In this document: positions 1 to 5,598 of the stretch, one piece after another | Numbering within the stretch: the stretch's first letter is position 1 | Layout of the letters: each line of letters opens with the position of its first letter | NCBI GenBank assembly: GCA_013817655.1 | Contig: JACDCJ010000128.1 | Location: forward strand, 1 to 5,733 | Reading direction: 5' to 3' | From: Actinosomnolentus pattersoniae (SeqCode) | Lineage (GTDB): Bacteria > Actinomycetota > UBA4738 | DNA length: 5,733 nucleotides | Notes under the pieces: model-generated | The model's input: only the letters and a program-made list of their open reading frames with translations | Database searches by the model: none | What the model was told of the DNA's origin: nothing | Translations under genes and position numbers: made by a program

Positions 1-447
1 GTTGACGACGACACACTCGTCCCAGCCCGCCGTCTCGACCCGGTTTCGGACATCGCCCAAGCGATCATCCAGGGAGCAGGTGGGCACGTCGCGGCGGGCG
101 ATCACGCCGGCCCGCGGCTTGGCCGCCTCGCTGCCCTCGCTGGGGAGGCCGTAGGCGAGCCAGTCCGCCTCGCCGGCGGCGTAGTCGTAGACCCGGGGAA
201 AACCGAGGCTCTCGAGCCGCCACGCGGCTCGTGGGCTCAAGTCTCAGGCCGAGTCCCAGCAGTAGACGACCACGGGACGGCCGGGGTCGAGGACCTCCCG
301 ACCCTCCTTCTCCAGCCGCCGCAGCGGCAGGTTGATGGCCCCGGGAAGATGGTCCTCTGCGTACTCCTCTGGCGGCAGGACCTCCACGAGCTGGGCCCCT
401 ATGGCCAGGAGGCGGCGGAGGCCGTCCCGGTCGATCTCTTTCGGCAT
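1..447 (-). CDS. Rhodanese-CBS fusion protein, 5' part, with in-frame TGA (candidate selenoprotein or nonsense allele)
   Basis: The gene starts at ATG 447-445, with a good ribosome site (AGGGGAGG, 9 nt upstream), and is open to the window edge apart from TGA at 246-244. Residues 1-67 form the first part of a rhodanese domain: LVEVLPPEEYAEDHLPGAIN, then VVVYC with the presumed catalytic Cys63. After the TGA (codon 68) the same frame continues as a perfect family match: DLSPRAAWRLESLGF, then VYDYAAGEADWLAYGLP. From about residue 110 it reads AGVIARRDVPTCSLDDRLGD and ends in GWDECVVVN, which looks like the start of a CBS domain. Rhodaneses move sulfane sulfur through a cysteine persulfide; CBS pairs usually bind adenosyl ligands. 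From memory, relatives have Cys where the TGA falls (CWDSA-C-DLSP), so Sec is possible. A TGC-to-TGA mutation or base error is the alternative. Stopping at 67 residues would leave half a rhodanese fold. The 3' end is outside the window. Confidence 0.8.
213..246 (-). promoter_or_regulatory. Candidate bacterial SECIS element: UGA plus downstream hairpin
   Basis: On the minus-strand mRNA, UGA (246-244) is followed by 12 nt and then a perfect stem: CGAGCCGC (231-224), loop GUG (223-221), GCGGCUCG (220-213). The stem is 8 bp, the loop 3 nt with G first, and the UGA-to-loop distance is 20 nt. These values fall in the published bacterial SECIS ranges as I remember them (stem 4-16 bp, loop 3-14 nt with G in the first two positions, 16-37 nt from UGA). 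A competing fold with a 7-bp lower stem (240-234/218-212) and a 4-bp upper stem with loop AGCCG is also possible. Caution: the hairpin overlaps codons for the conserved PRAAWRLE stretch, so GC-rich codons alone could create it. Confidence 0.4.
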
Positions 448-537
448 GACGTCGAACCTCCCCTTCGTTTCCCCTCGTCGGACGGGCCGGAAGAACCCGT
501 TCACCATCGGCCGAAGGGGTGAGAGTACCTGGACGGG

Positions 538-543
538 TATCTT
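538..543 (+). promoter_or_regulatory. Possible -10 box for a leaderless acetyltransferase mRNA
   Basis: TATCTT fits the actinobacterial -10 pattern TANNNT and lies 6 nt before the GTG start at 550. That spacing would put the transcription start on or next to the start codon. The absence of a Shine-Dalgarno sequence immediately before 550 supports this. There is no recognisable -35 box about 17 bp upstream, so the call rests on the -10 and its spacing. Confidence 0.3.
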
Positions 544-549
544 CCCAAG

Positions 550-1092
550 GTGGCGGTCGTACGAAGGCTTACGAGCAATGAGCTCGTCCCGGAGGACGTG
601 GCAGTACTTCGCGGGTTGTTTCATGAAGCCTGGGGTGAGGGTTCCGAGGAGTTCACCGACGAAGATTGGGATCATGCCATGGGCGGCCTCCACTTCATCC
701 TCGAGGAGGACGGGGCGATCGTGGCCCATGCGTCCGTTGTCGAACGAGAGTTGCACACGAGCGGCCACCGCCTCGAGACCGGCTACGTGGAGGCGGTGGC
801 GACGAGGCCGGTTCATCAGCGACAAGGGCATGGTTCGACCCTCATGCGCGAGGTCGGTGAGTACATCGACCAGACCTTCCGGCTAGGGGCGCTGGCCACG
901 GGAAGCTCCGCTTTCTACGAGCGCCTCGGATGGGTGGTATGGAAGGGGCCAACCTTCGTCCGGACGGACTCAGGCGTGATTCGAACGGGGGAGGAAGATG
1001 GCAGCGTGCTCGTGCGGCTCACGCCCACTTCCCCGGAGCTCGATCTGTCGGCACCGATAAGCTGCGACTGGCGGTCCGGAGACCTCTGGTAG
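550..1092 (+). CDS. aac(2'): Aminoglycoside 2'-N-acetyltransferase AAC(2') family, GNAT fold
   Basis: The product is a 180-residue cytoplasmic GNAT enzyme that resembles mycobacterial AAC(2')-I (about 181 residues) along its whole length. Matching blocks are FTDEDWDHAMGGLH (35-48), GAIVAHASVVER (55-66), GYVEAVATRP (78-87), the acetyl-CoA loop Q90-R-Q-G-H-G95, SSAFYERLGWVVWKGPT (119-135), RTGEEDGSV (145-153) and the C-terminal CDWRSGDLW (172-180). As I recall the AAC(2')-Ic structure, acidic residues in the first block, the Glu of YVE and the C-terminal Asp and Trp bind the aminoglycoside; all have counterparts here (D39, E81, D178, W180). The enzyme would transfer acetyl from acetyl-CoA to the 2'-amino group, although the native substrate may not be an antibiotic. 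GTG 550 is the first usual start codon after an in-frame TGA at 520-522 and lacks a clear ribosome site; leaderless translation is possible. The gene diverges from the rhodanese gene and is followed after 25 bp by an NTF2-like gene. Confidence 0.85.
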   Translation: MAVVRRLTSNELVPEDVAVLRGLFHEAWGEGSEEFTDEDWDHAMGGLHFILEEDGAIVAHASVVERELHTSGHRLETGYVEAVATRPVHQRQGHGSTLMREVGEYIDQTFRLGALATGSSAFYERLGWVVWKGPTFVRTDSGVIRTGEEDGSVLVRLTPTSPELDLSAPISCDWRSGDLW

Positions 1093-1117
1093 GCCCATTG
1101 GAGGGGAGGCGCTCACG

Positions 1118-1504
1118 ATGGATGCGCGGGAGTTCGATGCCTGGCTCGCGAGTATGGGACGGGCGTGGGAAGAGCGCGACCCGGACCGTGCCGCCGAGCT
1201 GTTCGCTGACGATGCGCTCTACTACGAGACGCCGTTCAGCGAGCCGTTGATGAGCCGGGAGGCGATCCGGGGGTACTGGGCGGAGGTCCCTGAAGCCCAG
1301 GAGAACGTGTCCTTCCGATACGAGGTCGTGGCGGTCGCCGGCGAAGTCGGGATCGCTCGGTGGTGGACCTCCCTGGACCGTGTTCCCTCGGGTGTCCACG
1401 CCGAATTCGACGGAGTGTTCGTGTTGACGTTCAACGCGAGCGGCCGTTGCAGCGAGTTCCGCGAGTGGTGGCACCGGGTCGAGACAGGCTCCGCGGCAGA
1501 CTAG
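1118..1504 (+). CDS. NTF2/SnoaL-like domain protein
   Basis: This is a complete small protein of 128 residues, the usual size for a single NTF2-like cone fold. The N-terminal helix FDAWLASMGRAWEERDPDRA and the following AAELFADDALYYETPF are typical of the SnoaL-like group, as are the alternating strand segments FRYEVVAVAGEVGIARWWTS, HAEFDGVFVLTF and the closing GRCSEFREWWHR. Such proteins range from isomerases and hydrolases to ligand-binding proteins; the sequence does not tell which, and I see no catalytic signature. ATG 1118 has a strong ribosome site (GGAGGGGAGG, 1100-1109, 8 nt spacing). The gene begins 25 bp after the acetyltransferase, so the two are probably one transcript. It ends with TAG and converges on the dehydrogenase remnant 68 bp away. 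Confidence 0.85.
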   Translation: MDAREFDAWLASMGRAWEERDPDRAAELFADDALYYETPFSEPLMSREAIRGYWAEVPEAQENVSFRYEVVAVAGEVGIARWWTSLDRVPSGVHAEFDGVFVLTFNASGRCSEFREWWHRVETGSAAD

Positions 1505-1560
1505 AGACACCGCCGGCCCCGAGACGGGAATCGGTAAGGCACTCGTGCAGGTCCCTATGC

Positions 1561-1574
1561 GAGGCCCGGGCCTC
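1561..1574. terminator. GC-rich palindrome between convergent genes, possible bidirectional terminator
   Basis: GAGGCCCGGGCCTC is a perfect 14-bp palindrome that can fold as a 5-bp stem with a CCGG loop. It lies between the NTF2-like stop (1504) and the end of the dehydrogenase remnant, overlapping the first bases of its TGA (1575-1573). There is no T-tract on either side, so an intrinsic terminator is only a weak possibility. Confidence 0.2.
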
Positions 1575-1844
1575 ACCTACCGAATATCAGGCCTCCGTTC
1601 ACCTGAAGGGGCTGGCCGGAGATGAACGCCGCCTCCGGGGAGGCCAGGAACCGCACCGCCGCCGCCACGTCCTCGGGACGGCCGGCCCGTCCCAACCACG
1701 GTCTGATCGATCAGCCGGCGCCGGCGCTCCTCGGTCATCGTGTCTCCGAAGAACTCGGTGTCCTCCACGAACCCCGGGACCACCGTCGGCAACGGCGCGG
1801 CCGATACCGGTGCCGCCACCCGACACCACCACCTCGCGATCCAC
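1573..1844 (-). pseudogene. Short-chain dehydrogenase/reductase (SDR) remnant: internal deletion plus frameshift
   Basis: Three pieces of one SDR lie in three successive frames. From GTG 1844 the sequence gives (M)DREVVVSGGGTGIGRAVA, the Rossmann dinucleotide-binding motif GGGTGIG. At about 1785-1793 it jumps to a C-terminal part in another frame, TVVPGFVEDTEFFGDTMTE, then ERRRRLIDQTVVG. Around 1690 one extra base shifts it again to RAGRPEDVAAAVRFLASP, EAAFISGQPLQVNGGLIFGR and TGA 1575-1573. SDRs are about 250 residues; about 90 codons remain, so roughly 150-160 codons are gone, including the catalytic Ser and YxxxK region. It cannot make an active enzyme. It starts 6 nt after the stop of the bactofilin-like gene, with no visible ribosome site, suggesting it was once the distal gene of that operon. 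Confidence 0.8.
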
Positions 1845-1850
1845 AACGAT

Positions 1851-2747
1851 CTATGCCGGGGCCGCTGGCGCTTCCATCCCTGCTCTGACACGCGCGCGCC
1901 ACGCCGCCACGATAAGCACGCCCAGGCCGAAGACGGCCCCGAGGAACCAGGTGATGCCACCAAGAACAGGGACCAGAGCGATGAGCCGGAGGATGAGGAG
2001 CCCGACCAGGAATGCCAGGGCCCGGCCGGCTGTCCTCAGTACCGTGCGTCCCAAGACCCACGCGCTGATCACGTATCCGATCGAGTAGATGAGAGCGAGG
2101 GCCAACAGTAGAGCGATACCGAACGGAATGCCGACGAGCGTGACCAGGGCCAGCACGGCGGCGATGGGCAACCCGAAGAAGAGGAGGAAACCCCAGCCAA
2201 TGGACGGCCCGGTTCGGGTTCGGGCAGCGTCGTAGGTGGCGTCGGCGGCACGGGGCCCTATCAGCAGGAACAGGAAGCCGAGGATCAGAGCCGAGATGGA
2301 GACCGCGAGCCACACGGCCAGCTTCGTGAGGACAGTGAAAGGGGTGGCCCACTCGCGTGGCTCGACCCGGCGCGTGCGTCCTTCGATGGTGGCCCCGGGC
2401 GCCACGTCGGGCGAGTGCCTGGTGACAAGGTCGCCGCCGATGGTTGCCGTGTCGGTTATCGACGCGTCGCCGTTGAAGACGACGACGTCGCCCGTCACTC
2501 GTCCTGAGAGGTCCAGGTCACCGTTGAAGACGATCAGCACGCCGTTCACCTCGCCGTCAACCGATGCCGGGCCGTTGAAGATGACTACGTCGTCGACGCT
2601 TTCGCCTTCCGCGATCACTACCCGGCCGGTGAGGACGACCTGGGGATCCTGCTTGGGGGACCCCTGTGCCCACGCCGGCCCGGCGAGCACGAAGGCGAGG
2701 GCTCCGAACGCGACTGATATCGCTAGCGTCGAAACGAGTCGTCTCAT
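1851..2747 (-). CDS. Exported bactofilin-like (polymer-forming) membrane protein
   Basis: The product has 298 residues. Residues 1-27 form a signal peptide (MRRL, hydrophobic core, cleavage likely after AWA27). Residues 37-125 are a bactofilin-like beta-helix segment with FNG turns at 57-59, 74-76 and 91-93, a 17-residue repeat, and GDVVVFNGD-type strands. After a short linker come about five membrane segments: roughly 142-164, 184-206, 209-232, 243-259 and 262-283. Classical bactofilins are cytoplasmic scaffolds without a signal peptide. This layout matches the exported 'polymer-forming' relatives found in actinobacteria and archaea, in which the beta-helix would sit outside the cell membrane. 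The exact role is unknown; an envelope function is my inference. ATG 2747 has a ribosome site (AGGAGAG, 2761-2755). The gene lies 109 bp after the DUF3179 gene on the same strand and ends with TAG, 6 nt before the SDR remnant. Confidence 0.8.
   Translation of the reverse strand: MRRLVSTLAISVAFGALAFVLAGPAWAQGSPKQDPQVVLTGRVVIAEGESVDDVVIFNGPASVDGEVNGVLIVFNGDLDLSGRVTGDVVVFNGDASITDTATIGGDLVTRHSPDVAPGATIEGRTRRVEPREWATPFTVLTKLAVWLAVSISALILGFLFLLIGPRAADATYDAARTRTGPSIGWGFLLFFGLPIAAVLALVTLVGIPFGIALLLALALIYSIGYVISAWVLGRTVLRTAGRALAFLVGLLILRLIALVPVLGGITWFLGAVFGLGVLIVAAWRARVRAGMEAPAAPA
2470..2581 (-). repeat. Three 51-bp coding repeats in the bactofilin-like gene
   Basis: On the plus strand CCGTTGAAGA or its near copy recurs at 2470, 2521 and 2572, exactly 51 bp apart. 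Each is the reverse complement of codons for the FNG turn, so the DNA periodicity mirrors the 17-residue coils of the beta-helix. Flanking bases are only partly conserved, so this is old protein-repeat structure rather than a recent DNA duplication. Confidence 0.6.
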
Positions 2748-2856
2748 CGTCGATCTCTCCTATCGTCCGCAGACCACGGGGACCTTGGATGCACGTCGAG
2801 CGCGTCTCAGACCCGATGGGCGCTCCTTCCCCGGGCTACCCGCCCGGTTAGCGAGC

Positions 2857-4440
2857 CTACCCGTCGCTGTAGACGGTAGTACGGGGAAAGAACTCGAACC
2901 ACGCGAACCAGTACGACAGGATTCCGTTCAGGCGCGCGAGCCGTTCCCCCTCCGGGCCGAGAAGCGCTCCTTCGGTAACGACCCATTCACCGCCGCCGGA
3001 GTCCAGGACCGTTCCGGGATCAGGCCCGGGACGAAAGAGGCGACCGCCGCTCGCGTAGGCACGGACCTCACCCCCGGCCTCGTAAACGCTGTCCGCTCCG
3101 GCTCCGTCCGGGTGAACCGTGAGCGAACCGCGGGTGGCCACCAGAGCGACGGGCGTCGTCCCGACGACGTCGTTTGTTACCCGGCGGGACGACAACACGC
3201 CAACCGGGTAGGCGACCGACGCATCGCCGACGGTGAGCCCGTAGACGCGCTCCTTTGGTGGCAGGCGTTCGCTCCGAACCGGTACCGGAAACAGTGTCGC
3301 CGGCGAGGCGAAGTATTCGCCGTACGCGGCCCCGAGCTCGTACCGACGGTCGAATCCCGTCGAGATGTCCAACACGGTGGTCTCCGGATGCTGCTCTCGC
3401 CAGGCCTGCCAGCTCGTGACCACCACCGGGAGGCGCCTAAGCTGGATGCCCGTTCCCACAAGATCGCCGATGACCGGCTCGCCGGTGAACTGGTTCCAGA
3501 GGGACCTCGTCTGCCTGTCGTACATCAGCTTGTTGCTACGGTAGAGGAGGCCAGAGGACCCGAAAGTGAACGCCATCCCATCGGCAGTTCGTTGGTCGAA
3601 AGCGATGCCGGAGCCGCAGAGCGTGCAGTAGGCCAGGGAGAACGGGACTCCGCCGACCACGTCGTTGACCATCTCGTGCCAGTCCATGATGCGAAGGGGA
3701 TAGGCACGCGACTCGCCACCGATGGAGATGCCGAACACCGGCTCTCCCGGCTGGAGGTAGCCGGCCTCCTCGGCCGGCAGAACGGAGGGACGGTCGAGAG
3801 CCGGGATCCCGTCCACGGAGACGCCGCCCCACAGTACCTCCTCCACGCGGATGCGGGCCTCGACTCCGTCCGGGAGGAACTCCTCAAAGCCCGGATCTAT
3901 CCTTCCGAGGAGACGTCCCTTCCAGCCGGTGAACCCGGGCGGCGCCCGGAGGTCCGTCCGTCCGTACCACTCCACCCACGCTGGCCAATCGGCGCCGAAC
4001 GAGCGACCGGAGAGGCTCTCCAGCGCGGCCACGTTCGCCTCGAGCCCCGCTCCCCGGGAGACGGACAGCTGGTTGGCGCGAACGAGCTCGATCAGGACCG
4101 GCACGAAGCGCGTGTCGCGCCTGCGTACGACGGTGTTCAGGGCCGCCTCGGCAGGCGACCCACCGCTCGTCGGATACTCGTCGCTCAGGACGTACATCAA
4201 GATCGTGGCGGGATCGGACGGGCCCGTGTCCGGAGGCGGCGAGGGGGGGAAGTCATACGCCGACCAGTCGAGCAAGTCGTTCTGGTCCATGGCGGGACCC
4301 GACGTCATGAGCAGGCTCCCGCCCAGGATGACCACGGCTCCCGCCACTGCGATGATCGCTACCCGACCCGAGCGTCTCGGTTGCGTCCCTCCGGAGGGCC
4401 GGCCCGGGGGACGGCCTATCGCGTGATCGCCCTGCTCCAT
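2857..4440 (-). CDS. Membrane-anchored DUF3179 protein
   Basis: From ATG 4440 the product has 527 residues. An Arg/Pro/Gly-rich cytoplasmic start is followed by one membrane anchor (about 27-45), so the rest probably lies outside the membrane. The DUF3179 region runs from about residue 200 onward and has the family hallmarks: GISIGGESRAYPL, DWHEMVND (253-260), YCTLC with Cys272-x2-Cys275, then YDRQTRSLWNQFTG (307-320) and LPVVVTSWQAWREQHP. The CxxC and the conserved His could bind metal or act in redox chemistry, but the family has no established function. Residues 60-170 are not assigned; a helical-repeat stretch (AALNTVVRRRDTRFVPVLIE) is visible there. The frame stays open to an ATG at 4545, but that start would overlap the divergent hemerythrin gene and add a non-hydrophobic stretch before the anchor, so 4440 is preferred although its ribosome site (GGGA) is weak. 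The gene ends with TAG. Confidence 0.85.
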   Translation of the reverse strand: MEQGDHAIGRPPGRPSGGTQPRRSGRVAIIAVAGAVVILGGSLLMTSGPAMDQNDLLDWSAYDFPPSPPPDTGPSDPATILMYVLSDEYPTSGGSPAEAALNTVVRRRDTRFVPVLIELVRANQLSVSRGAGLEANVAALESLSGRSFGADWPAWVEWYGRTDLRAPPGFTGWKGRLLGRIDPGFEEFLPDGVEARIRVEEVLWGGVSVDGIPALDRPSVLPAEEAGYLQPGEPVFGISIGGESRAYPLRIMDWHEMVNDVVGGVPFSLAYCTLCGSGIAFDQRTADGMAFTFGSSGLLYRSNKLMYDRQTRSLWNQFTGEPVIGDLVGTGIQLRRLPVVVTSWQAWREQHPETTVLDISTGFDRRYELGAAYGEYFASPATLFPVPVRSERLPPKERVYGLTVGDASVAYPVGVLSSRRVTNDVVGTTPVALVATRGSLTVHPDGAGADSVYEAGGEVRAYASGGRLFRPGPDPGTVLDSGGGEWVVTEGALLGPEGERLARLNGILSYWFAWFEFFPRTTVYSDG

Positions 4441-4531
4441 CGATCCCAGACTGACACAGGATCGCGGGTTTGTTTGGACTGGTGTCGAGAGGGAAGGATG
4501 CCGACGGAAGCCGCCGAGGAGAGGGGGATGG

Positions 4532-5116
4532 ATGGACGCCATCAAGGTTCTGAAGGATGATCACAAGACCGTCGAAGGTCTCTTCAAGAAGTTTGAATCG
4601 GCCGGAGATCGCGCGCACAAGACGAAGCGGCGGCTCGTGGATCAGATCATCACCGAGCTCTCGGTCCACACTGCGATCGAGGAGCAGGTCTTCTACCCGG
4701 GCGTCCGGGCATCGGTCAGCAAGGCCGAGGACCTGGTGCTCGAGTCGCTCGAGGAGCACCACATCGTCAAGTGGACGCTGTCCGAGCTCGAGAACATGGA
4801 CCCTCAGGACGAACGGTTCGACGCCAAGGTGACGGTTCTCATGGAGAGCGTTCGTCATCACGTCAAGGAGGAGGAGAAGGAGATGTTCCCCAAGGTCCGC
4901 AAGGCCATGAAGCCTGCGGACCTGAAGGATCTCGGGGCCAGGCTCGAGCAGTCGAAGGCGGCAGCTCCCACGCGGCCGCATCCGAGGGCTCCTGACGAGC
5001 CGCCGGGCAACCTCGTCGCCGGCCCTGCGGGGGCGGTCGTGGACGCCGGCAAGGACCTCGCCCGTGAGGTCGTCGGAACCGCGTCCGGAAGGAAGCGTGG
5101 AGGGAGTCGCAGGTAG
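4532..5116 (+). CDS. Hemerythrin HHE cation-binding domain protein
   Basis: The product has 194 residues. Residues 1-125 form a four-helix hemerythrin-like domain with the expected di-iron ligands: H11 (LKDDHK), H46 and E50 (SVHTAIEEQVFYP), H76/H77 (EEHHIVKW), and H110 with E114 (RHHVKEEEKEMFP). Such domains bind O2, NO or iron or sense redox state in the cytoplasm; which applies here cannot be told. Residues 141-194 are a Pro/Ala/Gly-rich, then basic tail ending GRKRGGSRR, as often seen in actinobacterial members, probably disordered. ATG 4532 follows a strong purine-rich ribosome site (GAGGAGAGGGGG, 4516-4527). The gene is divergent from the DUF3179 gene, with 91 bp between starts, so the promoters probably share that gap. 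It ends with TAG, and a zinc-ribbon frame follows directly. Confidence 0.9.
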   Translation: MDAIKVLKDDHKTVEGLFKKFESAGDRAHKTKRRLVDQIITELSVHTAIEEQVFYPGVRASVSKAEDLVLESLEEHHIVKWTLSELENMDPQDERFDAKVTVLMESVRHHVKEEEKEMFPKVRKAMKPADLKDLGARLEQSKAAAPTRPHPRAPDEPPGNLVAGPAGAVVDAGKDLAREVVGTASGRKRGGSRR

Positions 5117-5370
5117 CGCAGACCCCGCCGGGACGGGCCCGGTGCTTCGCGTGCAGTCGTCCCTCGTATGACCCCGACAAGAGGGAGGGGTTCTGGACAC
5201 GTGGAGTCGCCGATGGCCGGCTGGTTCTCGTCTGTCCCGGCTGTCAGCGCGGCGACGATTCGTGGAAGGGTCGGCTGGACCGCTGTGGGCGGTGCCGCGG
5301 CCTCAAGCTGTCGGTGACGCTCGGCGAAATCGTCTGCCGCGAATGCGGACACTCCTCGGTGCCCGAGTAG
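5113..5370 (+). CDS. Small four-CxxC zinc-ribbon reading frame without a recognisable start
   Basis: A frame open from 5068 to TAG 5368-5370 encodes, from first Cys codon 5143, about 75 residues rich in Cys: CFAC, then SRPSYDPDKREGFWTRGVAD, CPGC, CGRC, LSVTLGEIVCRECGH. Four evenly spaced CxxC pairs suggest two zinc ribbons, and the pattern is far too regular for chance. Function unknown; small ribbon proteins often bind nucleic acids or other proteins. No ATG, GTG, TTG or CTG lies in frame between the upstream TGA (5065-5067) and the first CxxC. GTA at 5113, overlapping the hemerythrin stop, is the only near-start codon; I use it as the nominal left limit. It may have lost its start by a point mutation or a 1-nt indel, be mis-sequenced, or be reached by frameshifting from the hemerythrin gene. 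Confidence 0.6.
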   Translation, partial: VAQTPPGRARCFACSRPSYDPDKREGFWTRGVADGRLVLVCPGCQRGDDSWKGRLDRCGRCRGLKLSVTLGEIVCRECGHSSVPE

Positions 5371-5381
5371 CAGGATGACGA

Positions 5382-5387
5382 TAGCCT
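5382..5387 (+). promoter_or_regulatory. Possible -10 box of the tRNA-Val gene
   Basis: TAGCCT matches TANNNT and lies 13 bp before the mature tRNA 5' end, a plausible distance for a short leader removed by RNase P. No good -35 hexamer is visible about 17 bp upstream. The box lies in the 30-bp gap between the zinc-ribbon stop and the tRNA. Confidence 0.3.
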
Positions 5388-5400
5388 GTAGCCGCGTTCG

Positions 5401-5472
5401 GGGCGCTTAGCTCAGCGGGAGAGCGCCGCCCTTACAAGGCGGAGGTCGGTGGTTCGAAACCACCAGCGCCCA
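5401..5472 (+). tRNA. tRNA-Val (anticodon UAC)
   Basis: All arms pair fully: acceptor GGGCGCT/AGCGCCC (5401-5407/5465-5471), D stem GCTC/GAGC (5410-5413/5421-5424), anticodon stem CCGCC/GGCGG (5426-5430/5438-5442) with loop CTTACAA and anticodon TAC at 5433-5435, T stem GGTGG/CCACC (5448-5452/5460-5464) with loop TTCGAAA. The discriminator is A5472. CCA is not encoded (the next bases are CGA), so it must be added by the CCA enzyme. UAC reads GUA and probably other GUN valine codons. Confidence 0.97.
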
Positions 5473-5485
5473 CGAGAAGGTGTCG

Positions 5486-5598
5486 TGCTTCGGGTGATGC
5501 TTGACGTTCCGGCGTCACCTGATCCCTGACGGAGTTCCGGTTGATCCACGACACCGGCTCCGGCTGATGCTTGACGGTGGCTCCGGCTGATGCTTGAC
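5486..5598 (+). repeat. Five degenerate 20-bp repeats at ~23-bp spacing, probable transposase-binding array
   Basis: Units begin at 5486, 5511, 5533, 5556 and 5579 (steps of 25, 22, 23 and 23 bp). The last two are identical (GGCTCCGGCTGATGCTTGAC). In all five, unit positions 10-13 are TGAT, 15 is C and 18-20 are GAC; positions 2 (G) and 6 (C) are also constant. A step near two helical turns would place the sites on one face of the DNA, as expected for a protein that binds in a row. No reading frame explains the pattern. Confidence 0.75.

Noticed and set aside
244..246. TGA fully reassigned to an amino acid in this organism
   Set aside because: Known TGA reassignments are mostly in reduced, usually low-GC genomes; TGA is a normal stop at the end of the SDR remnant, and no intact gene here contains an internal TGA. 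Selenocysteine or mutation explains the single case better.
448..831. N-terminal extension of the rhodanese frame to a start at 831
   Set aside because: It would run antisense through the acetyltransferase gene and adds no domain; ATG 447 has a strong ribosome site and fits the usual start of rhodanese domains.
4441..4531. A defined promoter pair in the DUF3179/hemerythrin gap
   Set aside because: TTGGAC at 4474 and AAGGAT at 4494 are only 14 bp apart and both poor matches; a promoter must be here, but I cannot place it.
4441..4545. Upstream start for the DUF3179 gene at 4545
   Set aside because: It would overlap the start of the divergent hemerythrin gene and place 35 unrelated residues before the membrane anchor.
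2236..4560. A 774-codon open frame on the plus strand
   Set aside because: It lies antisense to the bactofilin-like and DUF3179 genes, is Arg/Pro/Gly-rich with no recognisable domain or membrane segment, and arises from GC-rich third positions. The opposite strand has clear families.
4253..5200. A 315-codon open frame on the minus strand
   Set aside because: Antisense to the hemerythrin gene, whose metal ligands are all present on the plus strand; no domain is visible in the minus frame.
5486..5598. The repeat array as a CRISPR
   Set aside because: Units are only 20 bp and degenerate, the gaps between them are 2-5 bp with no room for spacers, and no cas genes are nearby.
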